NCBI GenBank assembly: GCA_023387335.1 | Contig: JAEWIF010000060.1 | Span: forward strand, 1-41,911 | DNA: 41,911 nt | Direction of reading: 5' to 3' | Origin: Pseudomonadota bacterium | GTDB taxonomy: Bacteria; Pseudomonadota; Gammaproteobacteria; Burkholderiales; Burkholderiaceae_C | Part shown: one piece after another, positions 10,463 to 19,089 of the stretch | Layout of the letters: each line of letters begins with the position of its first letter | Numbering within the stretch: the first letter of the stretch is position 1 | Program-made: the position numbers and the translations under genes | Notes under the pieces: model-generated | What the model saw: only the letters and a program-made list of their open reading frames with translations | Database searches by the model: none | Told to the model about the DNA's origin: nothing

Positions 10463-11611
10463 TCAAAGGCCGGAGGCAGGCAGGATGGTGATGCCCAGTA
10501 TGCCGTTGCCCAGTTCGAGGGGCGTGCCCACGGCTTGCAGTGCGCCCGAGGTCTGGTCGACGGAGTACCTGGAGACCGTCCCCTCGACCCGACTGGTGGC
10601 ATAGAGGAACTGGCCCGTCGGACCCATGGCCACGGCGCGAGGGCTGATGCCGGGGCTCACCGTGTTCGCCGGCAACAGTTCCCCGGTGTCCGGATGCAGT
10701 CCGAAGGCCGACACGCTGCTGTCGGCGCGATTCGTCAGGTAGGCGAACCGCCCCCGGGGTTCGATGTGGATGGTCTGGTCGCCGACCGTGCCGACGGCGG
10801 ATTCAGCGCCGGCGCCCAGCCGCCCGGTGTCGGTGATCGCGTGCCGCGACACGGTTCCGTCGTTGGCGACCGTATAGAGCAACCCGCCGGAGGGGGCGAG
10901 CGCGATGTCGGTCAGCGTACGCGCCGTGGGGATGGTGTCGATCTCGCCCAGCGCGCCCGAAGCGGCGATTGCGTAAGAGCGCACACCGTCGCCCGACGCC
11001 ACGAACAGGAAGCTCCCCGAGGGATCGATCATGAGGCCGTTCGGCCCGGCGCCGACCGCCACCGGGCCGGCGGGATGGGGTGCAAGAAGGCCGGTCGCCG
11101 CATCGACGGTGAAGATCGAAACCGTCCCATCGTCGGTGTTCGTGACATAGGCGAACTGGCCGGATGGGTGGATGCGGATCAGCCACGGGCTCCGGCCCGT
11201 CGCCACGTCCGTCCGGTTCGAGAGCCTGCCGGTGGCGGGATCCAGCGTGTAGACGGAGATGTCGTCGTCGCTGCGGTTCACCGCGTACGCGAACCGGTTC
11301 GACGGATGGATCGCCAGGAACCGGACGTTCTCACCCGCCGACACGCTGTCCACGCTGGTCAGCTCTCCACTGTCCTCGATGCGGAAGACGTTGACCGCAT
11401 CACCGCCGTTCGTGACCACGTAGGCGAACGACTGCAGAACCACGGCCGGCGGCGGCGTCCCGACGGGTGGTGGTGTCCCGCCGCCCCCGCCGCCGTCGCC
11501 GCCCGGGTTCCCGTCTCCACCGCATCCCAGGCAAGACCCGGCGCATCCGGCCAAGAAACCACTCGCCGCCAGGGCGATGAGCCCGAAGAACCGCCAAAGA
11601 GCCCTCTGCAT
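10463..11611 (-). CDS. Beta-propeller (lactonase-fold) lipoprotein, paralogue 2
   Basis: 382 residues, the same length as the paralogue at 4813-5961. The signal peptide ends in lipobox LAGC (Cys near residue 23), then a Cys/Gly/Pro-rich spacer (CLGCGGDGNPGGDGGGGGG), then about seven blades with repeats such as LAIHPSNRFAYAVN, IRIHPSGQFAYVTN, LMIDPSGSFLFVAS and VAMGPTGQFLYATS. This is the YbhE/lactonase-like propeller fold; enzymatic activity is unproven. ATG at 11611 with AAGGAAC 6 nt upstream. It is more GC-rich than its paralogue, so the two have diverged in base composition as well as sequence. It sits 66 bp downstream of an acyl-CoA synthetase gene on the same strand but has its own conserved leader. 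Confidence 0.86.
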   Translation of the reverse strand: MQRALWRFFGLIALAASGFLAGCAGSCLGCGGDGNPGGDGGGGGGTPPPVGTPPPAVVLQSFAYVVTNGGDAVNVFRIEDSGELTSVDSVSAGENVRFLAIHPSNRFAYAVNRSDDDISVYTLDPATGRLSNRTDVATGRSPWLIRIHPSGQFAYVTNTDDGTVSIFTVDAATGLLAPHPAGPVAVGAGPNGLMIDPSGSFLFVASGDGVRSYAIAASGALGEIDTIPTARTLTDIALAPSGGLLYTVANDGTVSRHAITDTGRLGAGAESAVGTVGDQTIHIEPRGRFAYLTNRADSSVSAFGLHPDTGELLPANTVSPGISPRAVAMGPTGQFLYATSRVEGTVSRYSVDQTSGALQAVGTPLELGNGILGITILPASGL

Positions 11612-11672
11612 GATCCGTTCCTTTCTCGAAGGAGCGGACTCTGCGGGAGCACTCGGGCGGTGTGAAGTGACG
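11612..11672 (-). promoter_or_regulatory. Upstream block shared with the paralogous lipoprotein gene
   Basis: Carries CGTCACTT (complement of 11665-11672), 24 nt, AGTCCG (complement of 11635-11640) and GAAAGGAAC close to the start, matching 5962-6024. It begins only 5 nt after the stop codon of the upstream ligase gene, so the conserved block fills nearly the whole intergenic gap. Confidence 0.55.
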
Positions 11673-11677
11673 GAGGG

Positions 11678-13135
11678 CTAGCGAACGAGCAACGCGGGCA
11701 AAGACTGCCGCTGCACTTTTCCCAGCGCCGTCTTCGGCAGTGCCTGAAGCCGCAGCCAGTGGCGCGGCAACTTGAAGCGCGCGAGTCGCGCGGCGAGGTG
11801 CTCGCGCAACTCGTCATCACCCACCTGCGCCCCGGGCCGCAGCACCACCGCCACGGCCACCGCTTCACCCCAGGCCGGATCGGGCATGCCGAAAGCGCAG
11901 CATTCCAGCACGGCGGGATGCTCCGAGAGAGGCGACTCGATCTCCGCCGGATGGATGTTCTCGCCGCCGGAGATGATGAGGTCCTTGGCACGGCCCACGA
12001 TGCTGTAGCTGCCATCGGCCGCGAGCGTCGCGAGGTCGCCGGTGTGGAACCAGCCTTCGGCGTCGCGCGCGGGCAGGTCGGGCCAGTAGCGGTGCACCTC
12101 GTTGTCGGCACGCAGCAAGACCTCGCCGTTCTCCAGCCGCACTTCGACGCCCGGCGCCGGCCAGCCGCAGGAGCCCACGTGGTCGAAGGCGTGTTCGGGC
12201 GGCAGCGCGATCGAGAACGGCCCGGTCTCCGTCGCGCCGTACACGTTGCACACCGGGACGCCGCGCGCATGGAAGGCCTCGATCAGCGACGCCGGCAGCA
12301 GGCTCGAGCCGGCCCACACCGCGCGCAGGCTGTCCAGCGCCGCGGCCGGCCACCGCGGATGTTCGACCAGCGCCTTCATCGTCGCCGGCACCTGCAGCGT
12401 CAGTGTGGGACGGTGCTCCGCCAGCGCGTCGAACGTCGCCTCCGGCGTGAAGCGCGGATGCAGCACCACCTGCGCCCCAGCGAAGAGCGCCGGCAGCGTC
12501 TGGATGCACAGACCGCCCACATGGAACAGGGGCAGCACGGTGAGCACGCGATCGTCGGGCGTGATGCGCTGCACTTCCGCCGCGATGCGCATGTTGGCCA
12601 GCAGGTTGCCCTGGGTGTGCATGGCGATCTTGGGACGGCTGGTCGTGCCCGACGTGGCCACCAGCAGCGCTGCCGCTTGCGGCGAAGCGTGGTCCGGTGC
12701 CGCGCGATCACTGCCGCCCGCGAGCGAAGCGAGTTCGTGCACGGCGACGCCATGTCGCGCGCCCAGCGCCGCCCCGGCATCCGCGAAGTTCGCGTCGAAC
12801 ACCAGATGACGCGGCGCGCATTCCGCCACCAGCGTGTCCCATTCCGCCGGTGCCAGCCGGAAGTTCAGCGGCAGCAGCATGGCTCCGATGCGCGCCAGCG
12901 CGAACAGCAACGCGAGCTGGTCGGCATGGTTCAGTCCGAGCCAGGCGACGCGATCGCCGGGACGCACGCCCCACGCGTGCCAGAGGGTCGACGCGATGGA
13001 ATCAGCGCGTACCGACAAGGCCGCGCAAGAATGCGAATGCCCTTCGAACACCAGCGCGGTCGCATCGGGTTGCCGTTGCGCGCGCAACGAAAGTACCCGC
13101 GGCAGGTCTCTCGGCTCGAAAGTGGCTACGCCCAT
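11678..13135 (-). CDS. Class I adenylate-forming acyl-CoA synthetase (AMP-binding)
   Basis: Activates a carboxylic acid as acyl-AMP and transfers it to CoA; cytoplasmic. 485 residues. Motifs in order: P-loop-like LLVATSGTTSRPKIAMHT, then YGATETGPFS, GWFHTGDLATLA, GRAKDLIISGGENIHPAEIE, and the C-terminal catalytic lysine in PKTALGKVQR. The set is complete, so activity is expected. Family resemblance is to MenE-like and medium/long-chain fatty-acid CoA ligases; the exact acid cannot be read from sequence. The gene stands alone between the lipoprotein gene and a divergent two-component system. ATG at 13135; GGTAAAGTTAGGTAA lies directly upstream. Confidence 0.9.
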   Translation of the reverse strand: MGVATFEPRDLPRVLSLRAQRQPDATALVFEGHSHSCAALSVRADSIASTLWHAWGVRPGDRVAWLGLNHADQLALLFALARIGAMLLPLNFRLAPAEWDTLVAECAPRHLVFDANFADAGAALGARHGVAVHELASLAGGSDRAAPDHASPQAAALLVATSGTTSRPKIAMHTQGNLLANMRIAAEVQRITPDDRVLTVLPLFHVGGLCIQTLPALFAGAQVVLHPRFTPEATFDALAEHRPTLTLQVPATMKALVEHPRWPAAALDSLRAVWAGSSLLPASLIEAFHARGVPVCNVYGATETGPFSIALPPEHAFDHVGSCGWPAPGVEVRLENGEVLLRADNEVHRYWPDLPARDAEGWFHTGDLATLAADGSYSIVGRAKDLIISGGENIHPAEIESPLSEHPAVLECCAFGMPDPAWGEAVAVAVVLRPGAQVGDDELREHLAARLARFKLPRHWLRLQALPKTALGKVQRQSLPALLVR

Positions 13136-13226
13136 TTACCTAACTTTACCGCCGCGACAAGCCCACTTTCGCCGTGCCGCCGATGCTGGGCCACAGACAC
13201 GGTCCACGTGACTAACATTGCCCCCC

Positions 13227-13943
13227 ATGCAGCAACTCCTGATGATCGAAGACGACGCGCGACTGGCCCAGATGGTGGGCGAGTACCTCGAGCGCTCGGG
13301 GTTCGGCGTGACCAAGGCGGTGGACGCCAAGGCCGGCCTCGAGCTGCTGCAGGAACCCGCCAACGGGCAGCTGCCCGACCTGGTGGTCCTGGACCTGATG
13401 CTCCCCGACATGGATGGGCTGGAGGTCTGCCGCCGCATCCGCTCGATGCCCGGCGACGCCGGCCGCGTGGCGGTGCTGATGCTCACCGCAAAAGGCGACC
13501 CGATGGACCGCATCGTCGGCCTGGAGATCGGCGCCGACGACTACCTGCCCAAGCCGTTCGAGCCGCGCGAGCTGCTCGCGCGCATCCGCGCCATCCTGCG
13601 CCGACGTGGCGAGTCCAGCGCGCCGCCGGCCGCCAAGCACATGCGCTTCGGCTCGCTGGAGATCGACCGCGACGCCCGCACCGTCACCGTGAACGGCGAA
13701 CAGCGCGAACTCACTTCCTACCAGTTCGACCTTCTCGTCGCTCTGGCCGAGCGCGCCGGACGCGTGCTCACGCGCGACCAGATCATGGAAGCCGTGCGCG
13801 GCCGCGAGCTCGAAGCGTTCGACCGCTCGATCGACGTGCACATGGGCCGCATCCGCGCGGCCATCGAAGCCGACGTGAAGAACCCCAAGCGCATCCTCAC
13901 CGTTCGCGGCGTGGGCTACGTGTTCGCCAAGCAGCAGGATTGA
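13227..13943 (+). CDS. OmpR-family response regulator
   Basis: 238-residue DNA-binding response regulator. Receiver domain at 1-120: acidic pair Asp9/Asp10, phosphoacceptor Asp56 in VVLDLMLPDMDG, Thr in MLTAKGDP and Lys in DDYLPKPFEPRELLAR. Winged-helix Trans_reg_C domain at about 135-235, ending RILTVRGVGYVFAKQQD. The domain set resembles RstA/CpxR/OmpR members. ATG at 13227; the in-frame TTG nine bases earlier is less likely. The partner kinase follows at once, so this is a two-gene two-component system. Targets are unknown; the divergent ligase gene is one candidate. Confidence 0.95.
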   Translation: MQQLLMIEDDARLAQMVGEYLERSGFGVTKAVDAKAGLELLQEPANGQLPDLVVLDLMLPDMDGLEVCRRIRSMPGDAGRVAVLMLTAKGDPMDRIVGLEIGADDYLPKPFEPRELLARIRAILRRRGESSAPPAAKHMRFGSLEIDRDARTVTVNGEQRELTSYQFDLLVALAERAGRVLTRDQIMEAVRGRELEAFDRSIDVHMGRIRAAIEADVKNPKRILTVRGVGYVFAKQQD

Positions 13944-13954
13944 TCGCCCCCATC

Positions 13955-15118
13955 GTGTCGTTTCGCTTTCCCCTCTACCTGCGGATCTGGCTGGCCGTCG
14001 TCGGCGGCGTGCTCGTGCTCACCCTCGCCTTCGGCTGGCTGGTGCGGCTGACCGCCGACCAGGCGCCGCCGCGAGACGTGATCATCCGCAGCGACGACGG
14101 CGAGGTGCTCGGCCAGGCCCGCACGCGCGGCGTGCGCTCGCCCGGCATGGGCGTGGAATTCCCGGTGACGATGAAGGACGGCAGCTCGGTCATCGTGCAC
14201 CTTCCGCCGCGGCCGCGCGCGCCCGGCGAAGGCCCGCCGCCGCGGGCCTGGGCGCGCGGCACCTCCGGGCTGCTGTGGACGCTGGGCATCGTGGCGCTGG
14301 CCGTCTCGATCGGCACCTACCCGATCGTGCGGCGGCTCACCAAGCGGCTGGAGGACCTGCGCCGAGGCGTGGAGCGCTGGGGCAAGGGCGACCTGGCGGC
14401 GCGGGTCAACGAGGAAGGCACGGACGAGGTGGCCTTCCTCGCGCGCCGCTTCAACCACGCGGCGCAACGCGTCGAGACGCTGGTGCAAAGCCACAAGTCG
14501 CTGCTGGCCAATGCCTCGCACGAACTGCGCTCGCCGCTGGCGCGCATCCGCATGGCGCTGGAGCTGCTCGACGGGCCGCCCACGCCGGTGCAGCGGCAGG
14601 AGCTGCTGCGCAACATCGGCGAGCTGGACCAGTTGATCGACGAGATCCTGCTGGCCAGCCGGCTCGATGCGCGCGAGACCGACGTCGGCACCTTCGAGCC
14701 GATCGACCTGATCGGCCTGGCGGCGGAGGAATCCGCCCGCGCCGACGCCGAGCTCTCCGCGGAGCAGGCCACCGAGGGCCTGGCGGTCAACGGCGTGTCC
14801 AAGCTGCTGCGCCGCGCGATCCGGAATCTCCTGGAGAACGCGCGCCGCTACGCCCACGGGCCGGCCGAAGTGGAAGTGCTTCGCGAAGGCCGCCACGCGG
14901 TCGTGCGCGTGTGCGACCGCGGGCCCGGCGTGCCGGCCGACCAGCGCGAACGCATCTTCGAGCCGTTCTACCGGCTGCCCGGCGCCAGCGAGCGCGAAGG
15001 CGGCGTGGGGCTCGGGCTGGCGCTGGTGCGCTCGATCGCGCAGCGCCACCACGGCTCGGTGCACTGCGAGGCGCGCGAAGGCGGCGGCGCCTGCTTCGTG
15101 CTGAAGCTCCCGCTCTGA
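13955..15118 (+). CDS. Sensor histidine kinase (HAMP-HisKA-HATPase)
   Basis: Membrane-bound kinase partner of the regulator at 13227. From GTG 13955, 387 residues: helix 1 at about 9-31, a short periplasmic loop of about 70 residues with a Pro-rich end, helix 2 at about 106-124, HAMP to about 178, then HisKA with phospho-acceptor His189 in LLANASHELRSPLARIRM. The ATPase domain has N-box RNLLENARRYA, G1 DRGPGVP and G2 GGVGLGLALVRSIAQRH, so it should be active. TTG at 13940, overlapping the regulator's stop, is an alternative start. The small periplasmic loop resembles RstB/CpxA-type sensors. It ends 3 bp from the convergent gene at 15122. Confidence 0.94.
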   Translation: MSFRFPLYLRIWLAVVGGVLVLTLAFGWLVRLTADQAPPRDVIIRSDDGEVLGQARTRGVRSPGMGVEFPVTMKDGSSVIVHLPPRPRAPGEGPPPRAWARGTSGLLWTLGIVALAVSIGTYPIVRRLTKRLEDLRRGVERWGKGDLAARVNEEGTDEVAFLARRFNHAAQRVETLVQSHKSLLANASHELRSPLARIRMALELLDGPPTPVQRQELLRNIGELDQLIDEILLASRLDARETDVGTFEPIDLIGLAAEESARADAELSAEQATEGLAVNGVSKLLRRAIRNLLENARRYAHGPAEVEVLREGRHAVVRVCDRGPGVPADQRERIFEPFYRLPGASEREGGVGLGLALVRSIAQRHHGSVHCEAREGGGACFVLKLPL

Positions 15119-15121
15119 TCC

Positions 15122-15733
15122 TTACAGCGGGAAAGCCGGCAGCGGCGCGCCCGCGCTGGCCATGGCGGGCGTGTGGGCCACGTTCATCAGCCAGTTCACC
15201 ATCACGAAGTAGCCGATGAGCGCGGTGAGTTCCACCACGCCGTTCTCACCGAAGCCGTGCACCGCGCGCTCGTAGGTCGGCTCGCTGCTGCCGTTGGTGC
15301 GCAGCAGCTCCAGCGCGAAGTCCAGGGCCAGCGCTTCGTCGTCCTTCAGGCCGGAGGCCGGCCGGGCGCCCTGGCGCAGCGCGTCGATGGCGCCGGCATC
15401 GACGCCGGCCTTCACCGCCAGCGGCGCGTGCATGTGCCATTCGAACTGGTTGCCGACGTGGCGCGCCGCCGCGGCGGTGACCAGCTCGCGGATGCGCGCG
15501 TCCAGCACGCTCTCGAACCGCAGGTACTCGCCGACGCGGGCCACGCGGTCCAGCAGCACCGGGCTGCGCATCAGCGGCAGGAAGGGGCCGTACACGCCCT
15601 TGCGCGGTCCGTCGATCAGCGCCTGCGCGGCGGCTTTCTGCTCCGGCGTCATGGACTCCATCGCGGGCAGCGGCATGCGCTCTCGCCACGGCTGGGTCGA
15701 GCCCTGGCGCAGGTCGGTCTTGTCATCGGGCAT
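15122..15733 (-). CDS. Carboxymuconolactone decarboxylase-family protein without CxxC
   Basis: 203 residues with the CMD/AhpD-like all-helical fold: FLPLMRSPVLLDRVARVGEY, then RIRELVTAAAARHVGNQFEWHMH and a final TALIGYFVMVNWLMNV helix. The peroxidase-type CxxC of AhpD is absent; the equivalent stretch reads RHVGNQFEWHMHAPLA, so it fits the decarboxylase/uncharacterised branch rather than AhpD peroxidases. The substrate is unknown. Its ATG at 15733 lies inside the last codons of the upstream MFS gene (11-bp overlap) with AGGAG ahead of it, so the two are translationally linked and probably work together. Confidence 0.87.
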   Translation of the reverse strand: MPDDKTDLRQGSTQPWRERMPLPAMESMTPEQKAAAQALIDGPRKGVYGPFLPLMRSPVLLDRVARVGEYLRFESVLDARIRELVTAAAARHVGNQFEWHMHAPLAVKAGVDAGAIDALRQGARPASGLKDDEALALDFALELLRTNGSSEPTYERAVHGFGENGVVELTALIGYFVMVNWLMNVAHTPAMASAGAPLPAFPL

Positions 15734-16937
15734 GGGAGGTCTCCTGCAGGGAAGCGGACGAAACGGAAGGTGCGCGCCAGAGCCACAGCGCGCTGGCGAA
15801 CAAGGTGAGAGCGCCGGCCTGCAGCGCGAGATCGAGTCCGTGCTCGGGCCAGAAGTGCAACAGCAGCGAAGACAGCACGGGACCGGCGATCTGACCGAGC
15901 GCGAAGGCGGCCGTCATCCGACTGACGAGCGGCGTGGCGTCGCCGGTGGCGCGTGCGCGCATCTCCTGCACGCCGGCCAGCGTGACGACCATGAAGGTGC
16001 CGCCCACCAGCAGCGCCGACAGCGCGATCGCCCAGCCGGTGAGCCAGACGCTGGGCAGCAGCACGCCCAGGCCCATGAGGCCGTGCGACACCGACCAGAC
16101 CTGCACGCGCGAAGCGCGCCGGAGCAGGCGCGCGGCGACCAGCGTGGACAGCGCGGCCGTGGTGCCGAAGACCGGCCAGGCCAGGCCGAAGAGCCGCGGA
16201 TCGTCGACCAGCGAACGCGCCATCACGGGCAGGAACGTGGCCGGCAGGATGTAGCCGAAGCCGAGGATGGCGTAGCAGAAGACCAGGCCCCAGCTGCCCG
16301 CGGGTGTCGCGGCGGCGCGCGGCCGCGAGCCAGTCGGTGCCGTGCCGCGCCGCAGTCGCGCGAGGACGCCGAACACCGGCAGCAGCAGGACGAGACACAG
16401 CACGGCCAGCTGCAACCAGAGCGCCGGCGCGGTCACGCCCGCCGTGGCGCCGACCAGGCACAGCAGGCCGGTGACGGCGATGCCCGTGCCCACGCCCGCG
16501 TACAGCGCGCTGCTCCACGCCGCCGAACCGGTGTTCGACAGCGCGCCCAGGCACCAGATGCTGGTGGCCACGAAGGCCCAGGCGCTGGCCATGCCGGCAA
16601 GGAAACGCAGCGCGGCCCACACGGCCGTCGGCGCGCTCAAGGCCATCGCCGCCGTGAGCGCGGCCGTGGCCACCAACGCCACCACGGCGAGCCGTTGCGC
16701 GGACCAGCCCGTGCGCGCCGCCGTGAGCGCGCCCGCCAGGTAACCGGCGTAGTTGGCCGCGGCCAGCCAGCCGCCGGCGCCCAGGTCGAGCTGCCCGGCC
16801 TGCACCATCAGCGGCAGCATCGGCGTGAACGCGAAGCGGCCTATGCCCATCGCCACCGCGAGCGACAGCAGGCCCGCCAGGCCGACGGCCCAGGCAGGCG
16901 GCGCACGGTGGTCGGTCACTGCTTGCGGGTTTGCCAT
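15723..16937 (-). CDS. YbfB/YjiJ-family MFS transporter
   Basis: 404-residue inner-membrane permease with about twelve helices. The N-terminal AMGIGRFAFTPMLPLMVQAG and WLAAANYAGYLAGAL segments are the hallmark of the YbfB/YjiJ branch of MFS. Substrate unknown. First gene of a two-gene operon with the CMD-family protein, whose start overlaps its end. Divergent from the LysR regulator at 17004 with 66 bp between starts, the classic arrangement for a LysR-controlled transporter. Confidence 0.92.
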   Translation of the reverse strand: MANPQAVTDHRAPPAWAVGLAGLLSLAVAMGIGRFAFTPMLPLMVQAGQLDLGAGGWLAAANYAGYLAGALTAARTGWSAQRLAVVALVATAALTAAMALSAPTAVWAALRFLAGMASAWAFVATSIWCLGALSNTGSAAWSSALYAGVGTGIAVTGLLCLVGATAGVTAPALWLQLAVLCLVLLLPVFGVLARLRRGTAPTGSRPRAAATPAGSWGLVFCYAILGFGYILPATFLPVMARSLVDDPRLFGLAWPVFGTTAALSTLVAARLLRRASRVQVWSVSHGLMGLGVLLPSVWLTGWAIALSALLVGGTFMVVTLAGVQEMRARATGDATPLVSRMTAAFALGQIAGPVLSSLLLHFWPEHGLDLALQAGALTLFASALWLWRAPSVSSASLQETSHAR

Positions 16938-17003
16938 GGCGGGCCATTACACCCAGAATGGCCAGAGCGCACAAATGAATTTTCGAGAAGGATCGTTCTT
17001 GCC

Positions 17004-17864
17004 ATGAGAACACTCGACCTGGACTCGCTGGAGATCTTCCGCACCGTCGCGCAGGAGGGCGGCATCATCCGCGCCGCCGGCAAGCTCGGCCGCGTGCAGT
17101 CCAACGTGACCACGCGCATCAAGCAGCTGGAGCAGCGACTGGGCCGCTCGCTCTTCCGTCGGCAGGGCCGGTCCATCGTTCTGTCGCCCGAAGGCGAGCT
17201 GCTGCTCTCGTACACGCAGCGGCTGTTCCGCCTGGCCGACGAGGCCGAAGGCGAACTGCGCACCGGCCAGCCCGTGGGCGCGCTGCGCATCGGTTCACTG
17301 GAGAGCACGGCAGGCAGCCGGCTCGGGCCCATCCTGTCGAAGTACCACCGCCTGCATCCCGGCGTGGTGGTGGAACTGGCCACCGGCACCACCGGCGCCC
17401 TGGTCCAGCGCGTGAGCAACTTCGAACTGGAGGCGGCCTTCATCTCCGAGCCGTTCAGCGCGCCGGGCCTGTCCACGCAGAAGGTGTTCGACGAGGAGCT
17501 GGTGCTGATCACCGGCAAGGACGTGCCCGGCGTGCGCCGCGCCGCCGACCTGGAGGGCCGCACGCTGATCGCCTTCGCCAACGGCTGCTCGTACCGCAAG
17601 CGGCTGGAAGAGTGGCTGGGCGCCTCGGCCATCATGCCGGCGCGCACGATGGAGTTCGCGTCCTACCAGGCCATGATCGCCTGCGTGGCCGCGGGAACCG
17701 GCTTCGCGGTGGTGCCGCGCTCGCTGCTGCTGGCACTTCGCTCGGCGGGCGACGTGCAGCAGCACGAGTTGCCCGCGCGGGTGCGGCGCAACCGCACGCA
17801 CCTGGTGTGGAACGGCACGCCGTCCACCGCGCTCACGCGGCTTCAGGAATTGCTGGCGAGCTGA
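17004..17864 (+). CDS. LysR-family transcriptional regulator
   Basis: 286 residues. N-terminal winged helix at about 4-63 (LDSLEIFRTVAQEGGIIRAA, then VQSNVTTRIKQLEQRLGRSL), followed by a linker helix and a periplasmic-binding-like effector domain that ends near FASYQAMIACVAAGTGFAVV. Start ATG 17004 has AGAAGGA 11 nt upstream; longer in-frame sequence is antisense to the MFS gene. By position it most likely regulates the divergent MFS/CMD pair; this is inference. Its last 22 bp overlap the convergent waaF. Confidence 0.94.
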   Translation: MRTLDLDSLEIFRTVAQEGGIIRAAGKLGRVQSNVTTRIKQLEQRLGRSLFRRQGRSIVLSPEGELLLSYTQRLFRLADEAEGELRTGQPVGALRIGSLESTAGSRLGPILSKYHRLHPGVVVELATGTTGALVQRVSNFELEAAFISEPFSAPGLSTQKVFDEELVLITGKDVPGVRRAADLEGRTLIAFANGCSYRKRLEEWLGASAIMPARTMEFASYQAMIACVAAGTGFAVVPRSLLLALRSAGDVQQHELPARVRRNRTHLVWNGTPSTALTRLQELLAS

Positions 17865-18847
17865 ACCAGTCCGGCCACGCGCTGCGGCGGCACGTCGCGC
17901 AGGCACCGGTGGTGGCCGAGCGGACATTCGCGCGCGAAGCACGGCGCGCAGTCCAGCGGCGGCTGATAGTCCGGATCGTCCTTGAGCCAGACCACGCGGG
18001 CCGCGTCGTTGAGCGGCGGCGTGTGCAGCGGGCTGGAGGAGCCGAACAGCGCCACCTGCGGCACGCCGAACGCGGCCGCCACGTGCATCAGGCCCGAGTC
18101 GTTGCTGACCACCGCGCGCGCGGCGGCGATCAGCGCGAAGGCCTGCATCAGCGAGGTGCGGCCGGCGAGGTTGCGCGCGTTGGGCGCGGCGGCGGCGATC
18201 GGCTCGCAGACGGCCTGGTCCTTGGCGGAGCCGAGCAGCACCACCGGTTGCTGCACCGAAGCTGCGAGCGCCGCGTAGTGCTCGACCGGCCAGCGCTTCG
18301 AAGGCCCGAACTCGGCGCCTGGCGCGAACACGAGATAGCCGCCGCGAGCGAGCCCCTGCGCGTCAAGCGCCGCGTCGATCTCGCCTTCCGGCAGGTGCAG
18401 CACCGGCCGATCGCGCTCCAGGCCTTCGCGGTCACCGCTCAGCGCCGAATAGAAAGCCACCATCGGCGGCTTGTGCTTGGGGTTCTTCAGCCGGTGCGTG
18501 AGCAGCCCCACGCGCGCCTCGCCCAGGTAGCCGACCCGCCGCGGGATGCCGGCCAGGAAAGGCAGCAAGGCGCTCTTGAGCGAGTTGGGCAGGACGTAGG
18601 CCGTGTCGAACCGCTGCTGTTGCAGCTCGCGCCCCAGGCGCCGGCGCGCGGCCCATTGCAGGCCGCCGTGCTGGAACGGGAATTCGACGACGTGGTCCAC
18701 CTGCGGCATCGCGCGGTAGACCGGCGCCACCCAGGGGACCGCGCCGACGGTGAGCCGCTCACCGCGCGCATGCAGCCGCCGCAGCAGCGGCTCGGTCATC
18801 ACGGCATCGCCGATCCACTGGGGGGCGATGACCAGCGAGCGGCTCAC
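17843..18847 (-). CDS. waaF: ADP-heptose--LPS heptosyltransferase II
   Basis: Adds the second heptose to the inner core of lipopolysaccharide on the cytoplasmic face of the inner membrane (GT9 family). 334 residues from GTG 18847 (SRSLVIAPQWIGDAVMTEPL). Family features include the N-terminal IGDAV loop, FAPGAEFGPSKRWPVEHYAA in the middle, and SNDSGLMHVAAAFGVPQVAL for ADP-heptose binding, with a Cys-rich CAPCFARECPLGHH near the end that is common in WaaF. The upstream in-frame extension overlaps the zf-CHCC gene and is not used. It is the last gene of the radA-waaF operon, 7 bp after the zinc-finger gene. Confidence 0.93.
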   Translation of the reverse strand: MSRSLVIAPQWIGDAVMTEPLLRRLHARGERLTVGAVPWVAPVYRAMPQVDHVVEFPFQHGGLQWAARRRLGRELQQQRFDTAYVLPNSLKSALLPFLAGIPRRVGYLGEARVGLLTHRLKNPKHKPPMVAFYSALSGDREGLERDRPVLHLPEGEIDAALDAQGLARGGYLVFAPGAEFGPSKRWPVEHYAALAASVQQPVVLLGSAKDQAVCEPIAAAAPNARNLAGRTSLMQAFALIAAARAVVSNDSGLMHVAAAFGVPQVALFGSSSPLHTPPLNDAARVVWLKDDPDYQPPLDCAPCFARECPLGHHRCLRDVPPQRVAGLVQLASNS

Positions 18848-18854
18848 GGCAGCC

Positions 18855-19082
18855 TCAGTGCCCGCCGCCGAAGTGCTCGCCTTCCTTGAGCTTGTAGATC
18901 GTGCCGCAGTAGGCGCAGCGCGCTTCACCGGTGCGCGCCACGTCCAGGAAGATGCGCGGATGGCTGTTCCACAGCTTCATGCCGGCCGCGGGGCTGGGGC
19001 AGAACACGCCGCCGTTGGCGTTGAGGTCGGCGGCGCGCAGTTCGATGACGGTGGGTTGCTTCTTGGTGGCGGGGGCGTCCAT
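18855..19082 (-). CDS. zf-CHCC zinc-finger domain protein
   Basis: Small 75-residue protein with one zinc site made of Cys28, His41, Cys56 and Cys59 (VFCPSP...WNSHPRIFL...CAYCGTIY). This is the zf-CHCC family related to the NDUFS6 complex I subunit; bacterial members have no firm function. Fixed between ilvE (7 bp upstream) and waaF (7 bp downstream), so certainly co-transcribed with them. Confidence 0.92.
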   Translation of the reverse strand: MDAPATKKQPTVIELRAADLNANGGVFCPSPAAGMKLWNSHPRIFLDVARTGEARCAYCGTIYKLKEGEHFGGGH

Positions 19083-19089
19083 GCGGGCC

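Noticed and set aside
16986..16999. AGAAGGATCGTTCT dyad as a LysR operator
   Set aside because: It overlaps the LysR gene's own ribosome site and lacks a convincing T-N11-A box; imperfect symmetry is easily chance.
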